Assembly: GCA_028673005.1 (NCBI GenBank)
Contig: CM054116.1
Location: 78,070,572-78,134,571 of the forward strand
Source: Tanypteryx hageni
Taxonomy: Eukaryota > Arthropoda > Insecta > Odonata > Petaluridae
DNA length: 64,000 nucleotides
Direction: 5' to 3'
Part shown: one piece after another, positions 1 to 12,454 of the stretch
How positions within the stretch are numbered: position 1 is the first letter of the stretch
Layout: every line of letters starts with the position of its first letter
Notes under the pieces: model-generated
Told to the model about the DNA's origin: nothing
Databases searched by the model: none
The model's input: the letters and a program-made list of their open reading frames with translations, nothing else
Program-made: the position numbers and the translations under genes

Positions 1-16
1 TAACAAAACAAAATTA

Positions 17-1582
17 ATGCAACAAGTCGTGTCTCACATAAAATTACCTTTGTTCACAAGGAATTTCGTATTCAGCAAAAGCTTACAACTTCAAGTACTA
101 AATGCAATCCAAAGCATAAGGCCTAAGGCCCAAGGCTCTGATGGCATTTCGATTACTTTTCTCAAAAACAACATTCATGTTATTTTACCTTACATCACTA
201 ACATTTTTAACTATTCTCTCTCTCAAGAAATATTTCCCCAACCATGGAAGCGTGCATTAACTCGTCCAATCCCGAAGAAAGCAAATCCCACCGAAATCAG
301 TGATTTTCGTCCAATAAGATTCCTACCCATTTTATCAAAAGCAATCGAAAAATTAGCTCATGAACAAATGACCGAGTTTATAAATCGTAATTCTTTATTG
401 AATCTCTTACAATCAGGTTCCAGCAAATCTCACAGTACCAGCACTGCACTAATCATAATTACAGATGATATACTACGTGCAATGGATAAAAGGGAAGTGA
501 CTACTTTCGTCTTGCTTGGCCTTAGTAAAGCCTTCGACAGACTAGATAAGGACATCCTGACGGCAAAGCTACAGTCAATTGGCTTTTCTTCTTCTGCAGT
601 CAATTGGATTTCCTCCTACCTTGACAATAGGTTCCAAAAAGTTATAACAGAGGATATATCCTCTTCTTGGTGAATTAACTCTCGCGGTGTTTCGTAGGGT
701 TCAATATTGGAACCGTTGCTTTTCTCTTTATATATCAACGACTGCTAAACTTCTCTCAGATCATGTAAATACCATCTATATGCTGATGATCTCCAGATCT
801 ATTTAAGTTCAACCGTCAATAATTTATCACATTCAATAGCAAAAATAAACGAAGACTTATCTGAACTATATACCTGGAGTATCAACAATCTTTTAAATCT
901 AAATCTCGACAAATCTCAGGCGATAATAATAGGATATCCCAAATTATTATTTTTAATCAATCAGGAGAAAATCCCCAAACTTTATATCTCTAATTCCATT
1001 ATACCTTATAGCAAAGTCGTAAGGAACCTAGGCCTTCTAATCGATAAAAATCTCTCCTGATCACCACATATAAAAATATGGAAAACTGTCAGCAAATCAC
1101 TCCATTATCTCCACAAATTAAAACACCTTGTACCTATCTGCCTTAAGAAACTATTGGTTTCATCTCTTATCATACCGCACTTCGATTACGGTGATGTTGT
1201 TTATCAGGATTTATCCCAAGAATTATCGATTAAACTTCACCTCTCGTTTAATACATGCGTAAGGTTCACATTTAAATTGCAAAAGTCAGATCACATTTCT
1301 GAATTCATTAACCAACTGTCATGGCTAGATCTTGCATCACGAAGGCGTCCACATTTCCTAACTCTAATGTATCAAATAATATCCCTAAGCACTCCACTGT
1401 ATCTTGCAAATAAATTCAAGAGCCTTGACTCTATCCACACGGTGAATACTAGAGAAAACTATAAACTGCAAATTTCACATCACAGAACAATCGTATACAA
1501 TAACTCTTTTGCGGTGACAGCATGTCTTTATTGGAATGAGCTTAATCCAACCTTAACTACGTCAAAGACTATCTTATTTTAA
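17..1582 (+). pseudogene. Reverse transcriptase of a non-LTR retrotransposon, four in-frame stops
   Basis: One reading frame of about 521 codons holds the RT palm and thumb. Visible motifs in order are SDGIS near residue 40, DFRPI near 96, a degenerate LGLSKAFDRLDKD near 167 (families usually have FLDLSKAFD), GVS-stop-GSILEPLLF (normally GVSQGSILGPLLF), and the catalytic YADD at bases 779-790. The C-terminal part resembles LINE thumb/connection regions (LIIPHFDYGDVVYQDLS). The frame is never shifted. It is broken only by nonsense codons at 671-673 (TGA), 695-697 (TAG, where Gln is expected), 746-748 (TAA) and 1058-1060 (TGA). The endonuclease domain and ORF1 would lie to the left and are absent. 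The product would have copied its own RNA at the target site (target-primed reverse transcription). It is dead as it stands. Confidence 0.9.
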
Positions 1583-1807
1583 AAATTCTTACAGGAAATC
1601 ATTAAGAGGTATGCAAAACCAGTAATGTAAGTCCCCTTATTTTGGGAATTCCATAACCTTACCTTACTTGTATATTTTTCTATCTCTAATATTCTCACTT
1701 TAGGCTATTCTCTTTCTATCCCACGCCATTACGTTCCATTCCATTTCATTCCATCCTATTCCATTCCTTTTTATGCAATTTTTTTCCATTCTATACTGAA
1801 CTTTTCA

Positions 1808-2133
1808 AATTTAAACGAGTGTTACTTTGACCATGAAATGTATATACATACGTGTTTTTTCATTCATTGTTCCATATATTTTTTTGTTTAATATCGAAGA
1901 ATATATTGATTCTGTTTTAAATTTAAAAGTGGTTCTTTAACCATGAAATGCATATACGTGTGTTTTCATTCACTGCTTCCATTTTTTTGGTTTAAAGTAC
2001 AAGAATATCTTGCTTATGTTGCAAATTTAAACGAGTGGTACTTGAACCATGAAATGTATATACGTGTGTGTTCATTTACTGCTTCCATTTTTTTGTTTAA
2101 ATCCAAGAATATGTTGATTGTGTTTGCAATCTT
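1808..2133 (+). repeat. Three ~106-110 bp tandem repeats in the LINE 3' UTR
   Basis: The motif CCATGAAATG recurs at 1831, 1941 and 2047. It is preceded each time by AAATTTAAA-rich sequence and followed by TATAYACG, a CATTCAYTGYTTCCATTTTTTTG-type block and CAAGAATAT. The units are about 110 and 106 bp and clearly diverged, so this array was inherited with the element and is not a fresh slippage product. Confidence 0.85.
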
Positions 2134-2546
2134 CTAATTGTGTTTTAGTTTTAATTACTTGAATACTCTAGCTTATATTTGGGAATTATTGACAATATGT
2201 AATTTATACAATGATATCTGTTGATATATGTTATAAGCATATTCTTAGCTTTACTCAGTAGGTTTCGCAGGTTTTCCCACCCCCATTCTTGTGAGGATGG
2301 TTTCCTGCAATGGAATTTTTTCAAGAATAAACTTCATTCCATTCTTGATTTTTTCCCACAGCGTAAATTTTTTCCTTATGACCTTTTATATGGTAAAAAA
2401 TAGCGTTCTTCTACCATATAGTAAGTATATATATTAATTTATTGTAAGCACATCTATATTGTATTTGTAATGAATTTGGGGTTAGGTGGTTGAGGGGACT
2501 GCACAGTCTCAATCTCGCCCCGAATAAAAGACTCAATCAATCAATT

Positions 2547-3140
2547 TCCTTTTTTCTCCGTCTCCCTCCCTCCCTGTCCTTCTCTGTTTACCTCCTTCTC
2601 ACTCCCTCTCTCTCCCCCTGTCTCTTCCTCTCTATCTCCTTCTTCCTTTTTTCCTCTCATTCTCTCTCACGTATTAAAACATTTAAAGTACGCTTTCCTT
2701 ACGCATATGGTATAAGGGTTGAGACGACAATACAATCTCGAGCTTTAACAACGACAAGGTCGGCAAGGCAACATATCGTTAATAAGTTTAACTTTTTCAA
2801 ATAAATATGACTTAAATGTATAAGTTGAGCGATTTCGAATCGTAGGCAAAATGTGACGATAAGAATAAGAGACGTTAATTATTTTTCTTTAAAACGGTCT
2901 AGGTCCTAAGATCGTAGGTCAATTATTTCTAATTTTAATTTGAAATTGAAAAGAATGTTATCTTATGGGAAACAGAAATTGTCTACTGGAGTGGTATCCG
3001 GGTCTTTTTCGGGAATTGTTTCGGAAATGGCTTTTACTATAAGAATCAAACATTCCTACCAAAGTTCAATCTTCTATCTACTCGGAAAGTTTGTTAAAAT
3101 AGCATTAGAATCAGTCGTAAATAGTTCTAGATTCTCCCGC
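2547..3140 (-). mobile_element. Helitron-derived fragment, reverse orientation
   Basis: A pyrimidine-rich tract (2547-2670) is followed by sequence matching the minus-oriented Helitron at 48285-49493. Shared blocks include the 'ctttaacaacgacaaggtcg' region near 2741 (compare 49035), GGCAAGGCAACAT, GATTTCGAAT-GTAGGC, and near 3044-3110 the block AATCAAACATTCCTNCCAAAGTTCAA followed by ACTCGGAAAGTTT. The outer TC terminus is not recognisable and the CTRR end was lost where the LINE joins. Divergence from the other copies is high, so this is an old copy. Confidence 0.7.
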
Positions 3141-3378
3141 TCTTTTATAAAGCTTTTTCAAGAGTGGCGTCCCAGTCGAGAGTGAGGGACAAACTTAGCT
3201 TATTATATAAGATACATATGTAAGTTGCCTGTCCAGAATAAAAGTGCATGAATCTGCTGTTGGATAATAATTGAAGTAACACACAATAATAAAGTATTTT
3301 GTAGTATAACCTACAGATTTCATAGTTGATGTTTATCATAGGAACGATGCAAGTAATATAATATTTATATATAATTAC

Positions 3379-3600
3379 TCAATGTCTGTCCGTCCGTCCC
3401 CCCTTTTACCTCTTGAACAGTTTGTCATAGAGAAATACTGTAACGCCATTTTGTTTATGCCAACTAGGAGACCCCGAGAAAACTATTTTCGTTTACGAAA
3501 GTGTCCCGGATTCGACTCCGGGAGACGATTATGTTTTTCCGTATGTTTACACAGGAGTTTTGATTTTTCAAGGTTTATTTCTTTAATTCATTAAAAACGT
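3379..3600 (+). mobile_element. Possible Helitron-related fragment
   Basis: It starts with a TCTGTCCGTCCGTCC-like leader. At 3508-3519 it has GGATTCGACTCC followed by GGGAGACGATTATG, resembling the internal GTTCGACTCC-GACGATTTTC block of the complete Helitron at 34902-35911 (bases 35071-35095) and the block at 61482. The ends are not identified. The sequence from 3600 to 4160 is AT-rich and I recognise nothing in it. Confidence 0.3.
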
Positions 3601-4164
3601 AAATGTGGACCAAATTTCCCCGTTTTTTGGTTTATTCGATGGCTAAAACTATAAAATATCTTGCTCTTGCAATGTTTTGATGTTGCATGGAATACTGTCT
3701 CAGAAGCACTTATTTCTTTTCGAAATTTTATGGATTTTTCGTACTCTTTCCGGGTGTTGCCAAGGTGACCTACATTGTTGCCTTCGATTGAATTAGCGTC
3801 TATTAAGCCTTCAAATAGCCAAAATAGCCACTTCGCGCTGTTTATAAAGCATCGAAATTATAGTTGTAATAATGTCAAACTTAATAGATTGCAACGTTAA
3901 TAGTTAAAGATTATTATTATTTAGTAAACTGCGTGTGGTCTGTGGGCATTTTTAACGATTGTTAAATAAAAAAAATCTTCTTTCTTTATTTCAATACCGG
4001 AATGTGACCTTTTCTGTATAAGAGAGACAATTAAAATTGCACATATAAATTATAAAAACCAACAAGACATTCAAAATATCAGTTTCTAATTTTTGAAGGA
4101 GCAATTGGCTATTATTACTTTTAAACATGCAGATTTCTGACTGACCTCGCAAATGTTTTTGCGG

Positions 4165-4740
4165 GTATCACTCATCATCATAGGTAGTCTGTCCATAAAC
4201 AGGTCCGTGATTATTCATGATTAGACCTGGTTCTCCATATACCCCTATTTTACGCTACCCTCTTCATATCTTGATAACTCTCTTTCCCTTTCAAATCGCC
4301 TATCAGCTGAAATCTTTTCCTACCTCTTTCCCTTTTTTCCGTCTAGTTTTCCTTCTAACACGTCTTTAATCATACTCTCACTCCTCAGGTAATGTTCAAC
4401 CCAGTTTGCCTTCCTCTTTCTAATAGTCTGTATAATCATTCGCTTCTCTCCTACTCTTCGTAACACTTCATCGTTTTTCATCCTATATGTCCATTTTATC
4501 TTCAGCATTCTCCTCCAAGTCCACATTTCAAAGATTTCCAAGTATTTAATGTCATTTTTCCTTAGCGTCCATGTTTCTGCCCCGTACAAAGCTATATTCC
4601 ATACATAGCATTTTATGAACTTCTTGCGGATATCTTGCCTTATATTCCCCGTAATTAGGTGTTTCTTTATTCTGAAAGCCGCTTTTGCTTTTCCTATTCT
4701 AGTTCTGATCTCATCCATACATTTTGCTTTTGCTAAGGTA
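4165..4740 (-). pseudogene. RTE-like LINE, C-terminal end of endonuclease-reverse transcriptase plus 3' end
   Basis: About 140 codons read on the minus strand from 4740 down to 4320 resemble the C-terminal tail of endonuclease/RT proteins of RTE-type insect LINEs. Visible pieces are TRIGKAKAAF, YGAETWTLRKND, WTWRRMLKIKW, RVGEKR and KRKANWVEHYLR. After the stop at 4320 the homology continues in a second frame (FQLIGDLKGKESYQDMKRVA), so there is one frameshift and then a further stop. The 3' end reads ATGATGATGAGTGATAC near 4165-4181, like the short trinucleotide tails of RTE elements. The 5' truncation point is at about 4740, where a different repeat begins. Only the tail of the protein is present; the catalytic RT core is missing. 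Confidence 0.8.
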
Positions 4741-4895
4741 TGAGACTATTACTGTTCTTTTTCAAGTCTTTAAATTTTTCTCGGAGATCCTTAAATTATT
4801 CATTATCATTTAACCAATTTGGAACTTTTACAAATATTACAGGTAGAGAGAAAGTCATGTGTTGGTCAAATAAGATTTTTACACTTGACGTTGCA
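4741..4895 (+). repeat. Dispersed repeat shared with 17095-17225
   Basis: TCTTTTTCAAGTCTTTAAAT..., then an AACCAATTTGGAACTTTTA block and ATTACAGGTAGAGAGAAAG, match with moderate divergence the segment at 17105-17215 (CTTTGTCAAGTCTAAAATT..., AACCTATTTGGAATTTTTAGAAAAATTACAGGTATGGAGAAA). The RTE fragment on the left starts abruptly at this repeat, which suggests the LINE landed in it. No coding capacity is evident. Confidence 0.55.
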
Positions 4896-5335
4896 GTACG
4901 AAGTATTCCAAGTTCTGATAAAAAAGAAGACAAAGGGAGTAGAAAGTACGGACTCAAAAATATTTTACCCCCTTTGCCATTCAAGCAATGTGCCACCATT
5001 ACTTTCGGATATTTTTTAACAACGACATTCACGGACGCGAGAAGAAGTCTTTTTAACATTTTATTAGCGTTCCATTAAAATTGAATTAATAGCGAGAAAC
5101 GCAACCTGATCCTTAGTCTTAAACTCTTAATAACTCAGTTACTAAATAGCGTTCACTGAAAAAATAATTAGTATTCATCAGAAATTCTATTAGTACAACA
5201 TGCATAAAATATAAAAAGAAATACTAATTTTGATAGTTTAACATTTGGGGCTGAAATTCGGAGGAATATCTAATAAAAACAAGCTATGAAGGCAATTCTA
5301 GAGAAGCTTGACTCGGCACATAATTCAAACGAATA

Positions 5336-5437
5336 ATTACCGGGAATTATAAAAAATTTTCTCGAGAATCGAAAATAAGATATATCGAGTAAATTCCCGA
5401 GAAATGGGAACGGGAATTCCCGGTTCCAAAACTCTAA
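5336..5437 (-). repeat. Possible solo hAT-like arm
   Basis: Read on the minus strand the segment begins TAGAGTTTTGGAACCGGG and continues with several imperfect palindromes around CGGGAATTCCCG and TTCTCGAGAA. TAGAG-type starts followed by GGAACCGGGAA are seen in some non-autonomous hAT elements. I find no matching opposite terminus nearby and no 8-bp duplication, so the call is weak. Confidence 0.25.
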
Positions 5438-5439
5438 TA

Positions 5440-8400
5440 GCCATACAGGGTTTTCCTAGTCAACAACAAAGACTTATCATTCAACAAAGTCATGTCCATC
5501 ATTCAGAAAAAATAAGCTGCGCAAAGTTTCCACGAGAGAATCGCAAAACCGACCACAGAGTTCTTTAACTTTTGATTCTAACAAAAAAGTTCCAACATGG
5601 CACTATTCTAGATAAAAAGGGGGAAAAACAGAAGATGCATTCGGCGTGACGATCTTTGCCATCTGTTTGGTGGAACTGCTGGGAATCCTTATTACGTAAC
5701 ACGGATCGTTGGCTGGAAGGAGCGAGGAGTTCCCGCGATGGGAGATCGCTCCCTTTATCGTTGTTCCAACAAGGCCTTTAAACGTGTATGCTGGGCGCAA
5801 GATAAGAAGTTCGGTAGGAAGGGGGAAGAAAAGATCGGAATGGGGTAAAGGGAGAGTACGACGCAATTAATCATCAGACCCGCGAGGAGACAACTATTAA
5901 AATGACTCGTTCCTCTCGCGGTCTTCAAATTAAAAGCAATTTATCTTTGAATCTCATGACGCAAACACTTTTTTTTAATGGATAGTTTTATTCGACCATT
6001 GTTGCGCGAAGAGAGGCGTGCCTAGGATACGCGGGAAGAAACTCGTTCAATCAATATACCCCCTGCTCTTTGGTGATATCACCCCAAAACTTCCAAGTTT
6101 CCGAAAGCTTTGCACAAAGGTCGTCCCATCCCCATCGTCTATGATCAATGATACGTTCCTGTAACTGGCTTTCTGGACATGCCTGGCTAATGACCTCGAC
6201 TCTCTCCATTCGTTATATTTCACTTCATAAAATTCTTCCTATGAAAACTTAGTAAACGTGTTCAGCTGAATTTTTATTGAGGCGCGAATGTTATTGTTTT
6301 TAGAAATAATGGGAAAACGAGTTTGATTCGAGGCTGTTTATTATCTATTCGTTGTTAAGGAGAAATTTCACGTTTAGTTTTTTTTCCTTAAACATTTTGG
6401 TAGATGTTGTATTGTAGCGATTTGTATACTGCATCTGCGATCCTCAGATCGAGATTCCGAAGACTGAAACATTGTGAAAGTATAATGAATGAGCTGCATT
6501 CCCTCGGTCGCTGACAACAGACTGTTCAAAAAGCTTCCATCGTATCATTACTATCTGTCACCATTGACTCTCTTGTTGAGTGCTCACAAAATATCCTTCC
6601 TATCTTACTCAACTTTTTTTTACTTTCCTCTTTGATAAGTGCATTTAAAATGAAATGTACTCTTGAAACCTTGTAATTAAAGGATTACAAAAAGAGTATT
6701 TTTCGGAACTGGAGGAGATGCTAATTACGTTTAAAACAATGGAATCTTAGCGTTGACGTGGATAATTCCCCATTAGTACTGAAAACACATTCAACTTCCT
6801 TCTGTAAACTCATAAATCTCGAAGCAGAAATCTATCACCATGGAACTTTGCGGAGACAGTTGTTAATTCCCTCAGAGTCACTTCTCAACCCATCATGCCT
6901 TCTCCTCTTCTCTCCTACCTTAACGGCACTCACACACACAAACACACCACACGGTGATTAGTCATTATACCGTTACAGTTTCTTGCTGTCTTCCCCCTCC
7001 AACCCCTTTCCACCACCCATCCTAACAGTAAGACCCGCCTTCCATTATGCAGAGTAAATCTTCCTTCCTCGCCTCCAACCCGCAACACATTCACGTTCGG
7101 GAGGCAGCCTTATGCAGCTCATCAGTTTCTTCGTCATTGTTCGCATTACTTAAAGCCATGAGCGCTTTGTGTATTTATTAGCCGGTTTGAAGCGTCTTGC
7201 ATAGCTTTCGGAAGATGGACGTTCAATCTCCGAGAAGACAATGGGTTTTCAGAGAGACTAATGGTGGAAACGAGTATAACTTCAAAAAGATCTTTGGGTT
7301 AATATGGAAACGAATTTTATTGACATTTTCCTATATCTAGTATGCTATTGTATTTCACGTAAAATATGATCTTATGGAATAAAAATGTCGATTTTCTGGT
7401 GAAAATTAAATTATTATATCGAACTAAAAGATGTAGCGTTTCTTTTATTATCAGCTGTAAAAATTTAAAGTAAGTTTCTGTAGCATGTGAAATAAATACG
7501 TTTCTCCAAGCATATTATAGTTTCAAATGATAATCATGCTTCAGGAAGATGCACTACTAACCCCCAGTAAGGTCTGCAATCCACCGTTGCCAAGTTAAGG
7601 CGAAGACGTTGGTAATTATAATGATTTAAGTTCCATGTAAAGCCCCTGGCAAGAGATATTAAATGCTTTTTTGCCTTTTTATTTACTGTACATACATGTT
7701 TATATTATTTTAAGTCATATACATCTTCTACGATATGTGTAACGAAGTACTGGAACCTATCCCCTTTTACTACATGTTAAATCTACCTCTGGCAACGAAG
7801 TTTCCGAGAACGAAGTGGATGCTATGAACGCATCTATTTCGTTATGGGAGGTATGTCTGTATTGTAAATGTGAGTCATCGATGGCTGATCTGCAAAAACG
7901 AACTTTACTAGAAAACGTAATTTTTATCTATTCGGTCACTAACTAGTACAACTACTCCACTCACTCTAAATGTTTGCATAAAATTTGTATATTTTAGATT
8001 AACTGATAATAAGGGAGGAAAATTACAAAACATGAAAAGAAAAATCCGAAATTTCACACACGATACATGATTATACAGCTGAAAATTTCTAATAAAATAA
8101 AATATTGCTTAACTGAAAATTATTTAATAAAATCTATCTCTGTATATATCACTTCATGTACATATCGTATAAAAACACAATAAATGATATAGGCGTCATT
8201 AAAACACATAAGCGGAAAACATTATATTATCGATTTTAAAAACTGCATTAAAGATGAAATATTTGATAGTCTAGGAAGAGAGTCAAGAAGGAAAGTTATC
8301 ATATGCACACACGTGTGGATAAAAAATGAATAATATTTATTATCTAAACAAGTATAGAATGAAATAAAAACATTGTAAAAAACAATTAGTATTTCTTCTT

Positions 8401-10100
8401 TAAGAAATGAAAATTCCGATGCATATATTATAGAATACTGAATAATTTGTCCTTAAAACGAATATTGTAAAGTTTTAATTGTAAATTACTTAATAATTAG
8501 GGTGATGCATGTTAAGGTATGCTAGATTTCAAACTACTCGTGATAAATATTTCGGTACAACCAAATCAATCCGCGAACAGAACAGAGTTAAAACAATAAG
8601 CAATAATGAGAAATTTCAATCATAAATACCCCTTTGAAATTAACATGTATTAATAGCACCAATTTCTCTTTTATGAATATCAAGTTCAGGTTTGGTGAGC
8701 TCATCCTTTAACATAATTATATTTACAAATAAAACCATATTTGAATAATTTAGCATTTGAGCCAAGTTTCATATATTATTGGAAAACAGAAATAACACAG
8801 GTTTATCAAATTATATTCAATACAATTAATTTGATATTGATACTTTAAACGGTACAAAATTTCATAAAATGAATAATGCATTCATATCACAATCTTACTT
8901 AACGCATCATTTGTGATGAACGTCTTTTTAAATAATATAAATTGTCCTTTTATTTTTTCAAATTTTTTAAAAACCTATTATTAATTAATGCGACGTCATC
9001 ACCGCTTTTGTTGAAGTTAAATCGGTCACCTACATGAATTCTTTAGCAACTCGCCCGCAAAAAATATAATTAAGCCGACGGAAAAAGTAAACAGCGGACC
9101 GATACTAAAACATAAATATCAATTACGGGCCAATCCTTATTTTTAAAAACGTCTATATTACTTAAATAATTCACTTCATCGTTATTTGCAAACCAAGCTA
9201 TGCAAATAAAACCGATCAAAATGGAGAATTTCGACGGAAGCTAAATTAGCGAGTCCTAGTTGGCAGGACATCTTGCCTCTGCCGTTGACCTTTTCATTCT
9301 ACCCAATATCTCTAGTTGATAATTGCTTTGCTCATACACAAATGAAGCGTTGAAACTACACAGTTCAATGAAGATCGCTCGTATTTATTGAGAGTAAACC
9401 GAAGCAGAAAACTGCCGATGGTTCCGTACAGCCTCTTGTCAAATACAAAGGATACCTTTTTTAGAGGGTACTCTAATGCTGTGCACTTAGATTACAAGAA
9501 AGATTTTTATTAGTATAATTCTTGAGGACAAAACGTTGAAATAAAATTAAAATCAATTTTCTATCTTAATTCATGTACTCATTTGAAATAGAAAGAAACA
9601 CTCATGAGACCTATAAAGGCACAGCATTAGAAGAAAGACTGGAAAACAAGGATAACGGCATCTATAGTCAAAGATGCCAGAAAACTTTATGATATTATAA
9701 AATGAGAGTAAAAAAATATATTTGGTAATTAAGTAGAACAACGACGTTATAATATTTTATAAATCATACTTTATCTGTTGAATAGTTGCTACTAGAGATA
9801 TGATTCATTATGTTCTCCGTGTTAAAGAATAATAGAATAAATTACAAAAAAGCATCTTAGCATAACTAAAAATTCAAAATATCAGTAAGGCTTAGGATGA
9901 ACTCTATCAATTACTATGGGTAAACATACATAAAACAATAATTCACCTACAAAAACATGGAAAATATTTTATTTTGATAGCATATAAATGAATACTTCGT
10001 CCAAATCTTCTAACAATTGCCATACATATATATCGCACAGATTTAAACGAAATCTCCACCAAACTGCTTTTTATTTTGGCAAGCTTAAAATAATAAAAAC
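5440..10100. other. Long AT-rich interval, no gene recognised
   Basis: Only short chance frames are present and none shows a domain I recognise, on either strand. There is no tRNA-like or rRNA-like sequence and no clear terminal-repeat element. A short CA-rich patch occurs at 6930-6955. Weak exons of a split gene cannot be excluded by eye. Confidence 0.5.
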
Positions 10101-10116
10101 TGCAGTGATGTAGACG

Positions 10117-11000
10117 GTGACTTTGAGAGGAGGAAGAGGCGAGAAGACGAGAAGAGAGGGAAAGCAAGAACGACGAAGAGGAGGGAGAGAGAGAGAGAGA
10201 GAGAAAAAAAAAGAGGGCGGAGAACGAAGGCGTCAGCACGGAACGGAAGGAATTAACGAAGGAAATGTTTTCGACTACAGTCGCGCTGCAAAGGAAGTCG
10301 GTAGGAAGCTAAAAGGAAGAGAAGAGGGTAAAAAGGAACGCATTTAGGGGAGAGGAGGAGAGGCGGGAGGAAAAAGAGAGGGACGGATTTTAATCGAATT
10401 TCATCGGAAGAGAAGGCGGAACTTCATCGCCACAGTAGTGCCGCCAACCCTTTTCCAACCCTGCACGACGATCTCCCCTTCCCCTCCGACCTCCTCCTTC
10501 CGCCATCACGCGCACACCCTCCCCCGCTCCGATTTCTTCCATCTCCCGCTTCTTCCTCCTCCTTCACCCCTCTCTCCTTCTCCTCGGCAGCCTCCCTCAC
10601 TCCCCTTACTCCTTATACCTCTCGCTTCCCCTCCGAGACTCCATATCCGCTCCCGCGTTCTGCATCCTCTCTACCTCGCTCTTCTATCTCGCCCTCTCAG
10701 TCTCTCCCTCATTTTTCCTCCCTTTCCCTCCAAGTCCGTGAATTTTTTCCGGTCAATTTCGTCGCACACCCTGCGCCTCACCGCAGCACCCCTTTACCAC
10801 CTCCACCCCATGCTTCCCCTCAACCTCACCATCTTCCCCTTCCTCCCCTCTCTCTCCCCCTTTTAGCGCCTTCCATCTTCTCAATTTCCGGTGTCTCATT
10901 TTCGAATTGCCTTCCTCACTCCATGTATTCCTCTCTTTCTCTTTTTTCTCTCCCTCCGCCAATTTACGCCAAAACTCTCTCTCGCCTCTCTACTTTTCGT
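10117..11000. repeat. Polypurine domain switching to a polypyrimidine domain
   Basis: The plus strand is strongly purine-rich (GA, GGA, GAAAA) over about 10117-10400 and then strongly pyrimidine-rich over about 10440-11000, with the switch at roughly 10400-10440. The long open frames here (a Ser/Pro/Leu-rich one on plus, Arg/Glu/Gly-rich ones) are products of this composition and not genes. Confidence 0.8.
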
Positions 11001-11099
11001 TCAACTCCTTCATTTTTTACCTCTCTATTTTTTATAATATCCTCCGCATCTATTTCTTTGTCGCCGAGTTAAAAGCGGTGGACGAGCTCGGGAGAATTC

Positions 11100-12450
11100 A
11101 TAATTAGCTCCATGATCAATTTATTTTATTCGACATTTTCCTGCGTTACGGCTCGACGGAAACTAGTTTTGTAAAATGCGATTGAGTCGCTTTAAGGATG
11201 TTATCATCCTCTCTCTTACGTATTTTTTAAAATTTCCCTTTTCTTTTTAGGTGCGATATTTGGTGGTGGCGGCTGAAATGAACGAGTTCCTTATAGTGGT
11301 GTGATATGACGCTCGCAATGTTAATGAAACGATAAGGCAAAATTATTTACGGATTAAAATGTCTTTATATTCTTACGATGCTGGAAAAAACTTAATTTTC
11401 TATTATCATAATGCAATGAATTCAGTCCCTTACTTTAAATAACTTCTTTTTAGAGTCAGTAAAAATCTTTTAACACGATATAAATGAAAAAATAAAAGGA
11501 TGAGCGTTACTTCAGCGGAAAATCCGGAATATTATTTTAATTTGTACTAAAAAATTATAGTTTTAAGGAATGATGCAATTTAATAAAATATGTCTTAGGG
11601 GGTAATAAAGCTAGTCATTTTAAGCGTTTAGAGTGTAAAATAAATAATTAAATCTAAAACACTTTCAAGTGTGTGATAGCTATATTGACACAGGTTATGT
11701 ATAAATTTTATGTACAAGAGACAAATGCTATGACATCAGAGTTCCAATTTTCAACAAAAAGTCAGCAGATAAATCTCACTAATTAATTTTAATCATGGCC
11801 CGACCCATAAATTGATTCGAAAACTACAATTTTTCTCACACGCATGCAATATTTGCGGTTGTTATTATTTCTGTATTTAAGCTACCATAAAGCATCCTAT
11901 CATATTAGTGGGAAGGCATTAATAAATTCAACGGATAGTGAAAAGCGATGAGCCGAGAAAAGAAGCGAAACTATCAAAGTGATCATCGTTATCCGAACTC
12001 ATTGATAGATTTTCCCATCTCACCTTCGGGAAAAAAATTTCCAATGGGTATCTCAGGGTTCAAGCTTCAGGCATTCAGCAAAGGGGACGATGTTCGAGTC
12101 ACGTATATTCCTATCAGTGCGCGGGAGAGAAATGGGAGCTTCGTCTTGCAAAAAAATTGCCGCAGACGTTTTGAACCCTGGCCTACAACGTATGGAACCT
12201 GCAAAACAACCGCCTCTGTTTCACTCTCCGGGTTTGTTTTTTGCAGCTTTGTTTTTTTTCCTAAGGGGATGACCATCATTCTCTCTTCCCTTAGCTACAG
12301 TCTTTCCCTCCTTTCTTTTACTTGTGCGCGCTATACTACCGCCACTAGCCGGCGGATTAGCAACTTCCGAATCCCCTTTGACTTATCCGAGATATCCTTT
12401 TTTACGATTAATTCTTGCATCCACTCTTTTTGTTCCCTATATCTTCCCCT
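11100..12450. other. No gene recognised
   Basis: AT-rich sequence to about 11940, followed by overlapping frames on both strands between 11948 and 12463. The frame with an ATG at 11948 is 171 codons long, but its second half runs into Ser/Leu-rich composition and no domain is visible. I treat it as non-coding. Confidence 0.4.
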
Positions 12451-12454
12451 TCGG

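Larger units (their letters stand above)
1..2546 (+). mobile_element. 5'-truncated non-LTR retrotransposon (CR1/Jockey group)
   Basis: The 3' part of a LINE that runs in from the left window edge. In order it holds a broken reverse transcriptase frame (17-1582), an AT-rich 3' UTR containing three ~108-bp tandem repeats (about 1808-2133), and a 3' end reading GAATAAAAGACTCAATCAAT. That end, a polyadenylation-like AATAAA followed by a short (TCAA)n tandem tail, is typical of CR1-type LINEs, which end in a short microsatellite instead of poly(A). Immediately after the tail the sequence becomes the pyrimidine tract of a Helitron-derived fragment, so this LINE probably inserted into that tract. 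The left target-site duplication lies outside the window and cannot be checked. CR1 versus Jockey is not settled from sequence alone. Confidence 0.85.

Noticed and set aside
10438..10866. 142-codon open frame on plus
   Set aside because: It lies wholly within a polypyrimidine domain, which lacks stops for compositional reasons.
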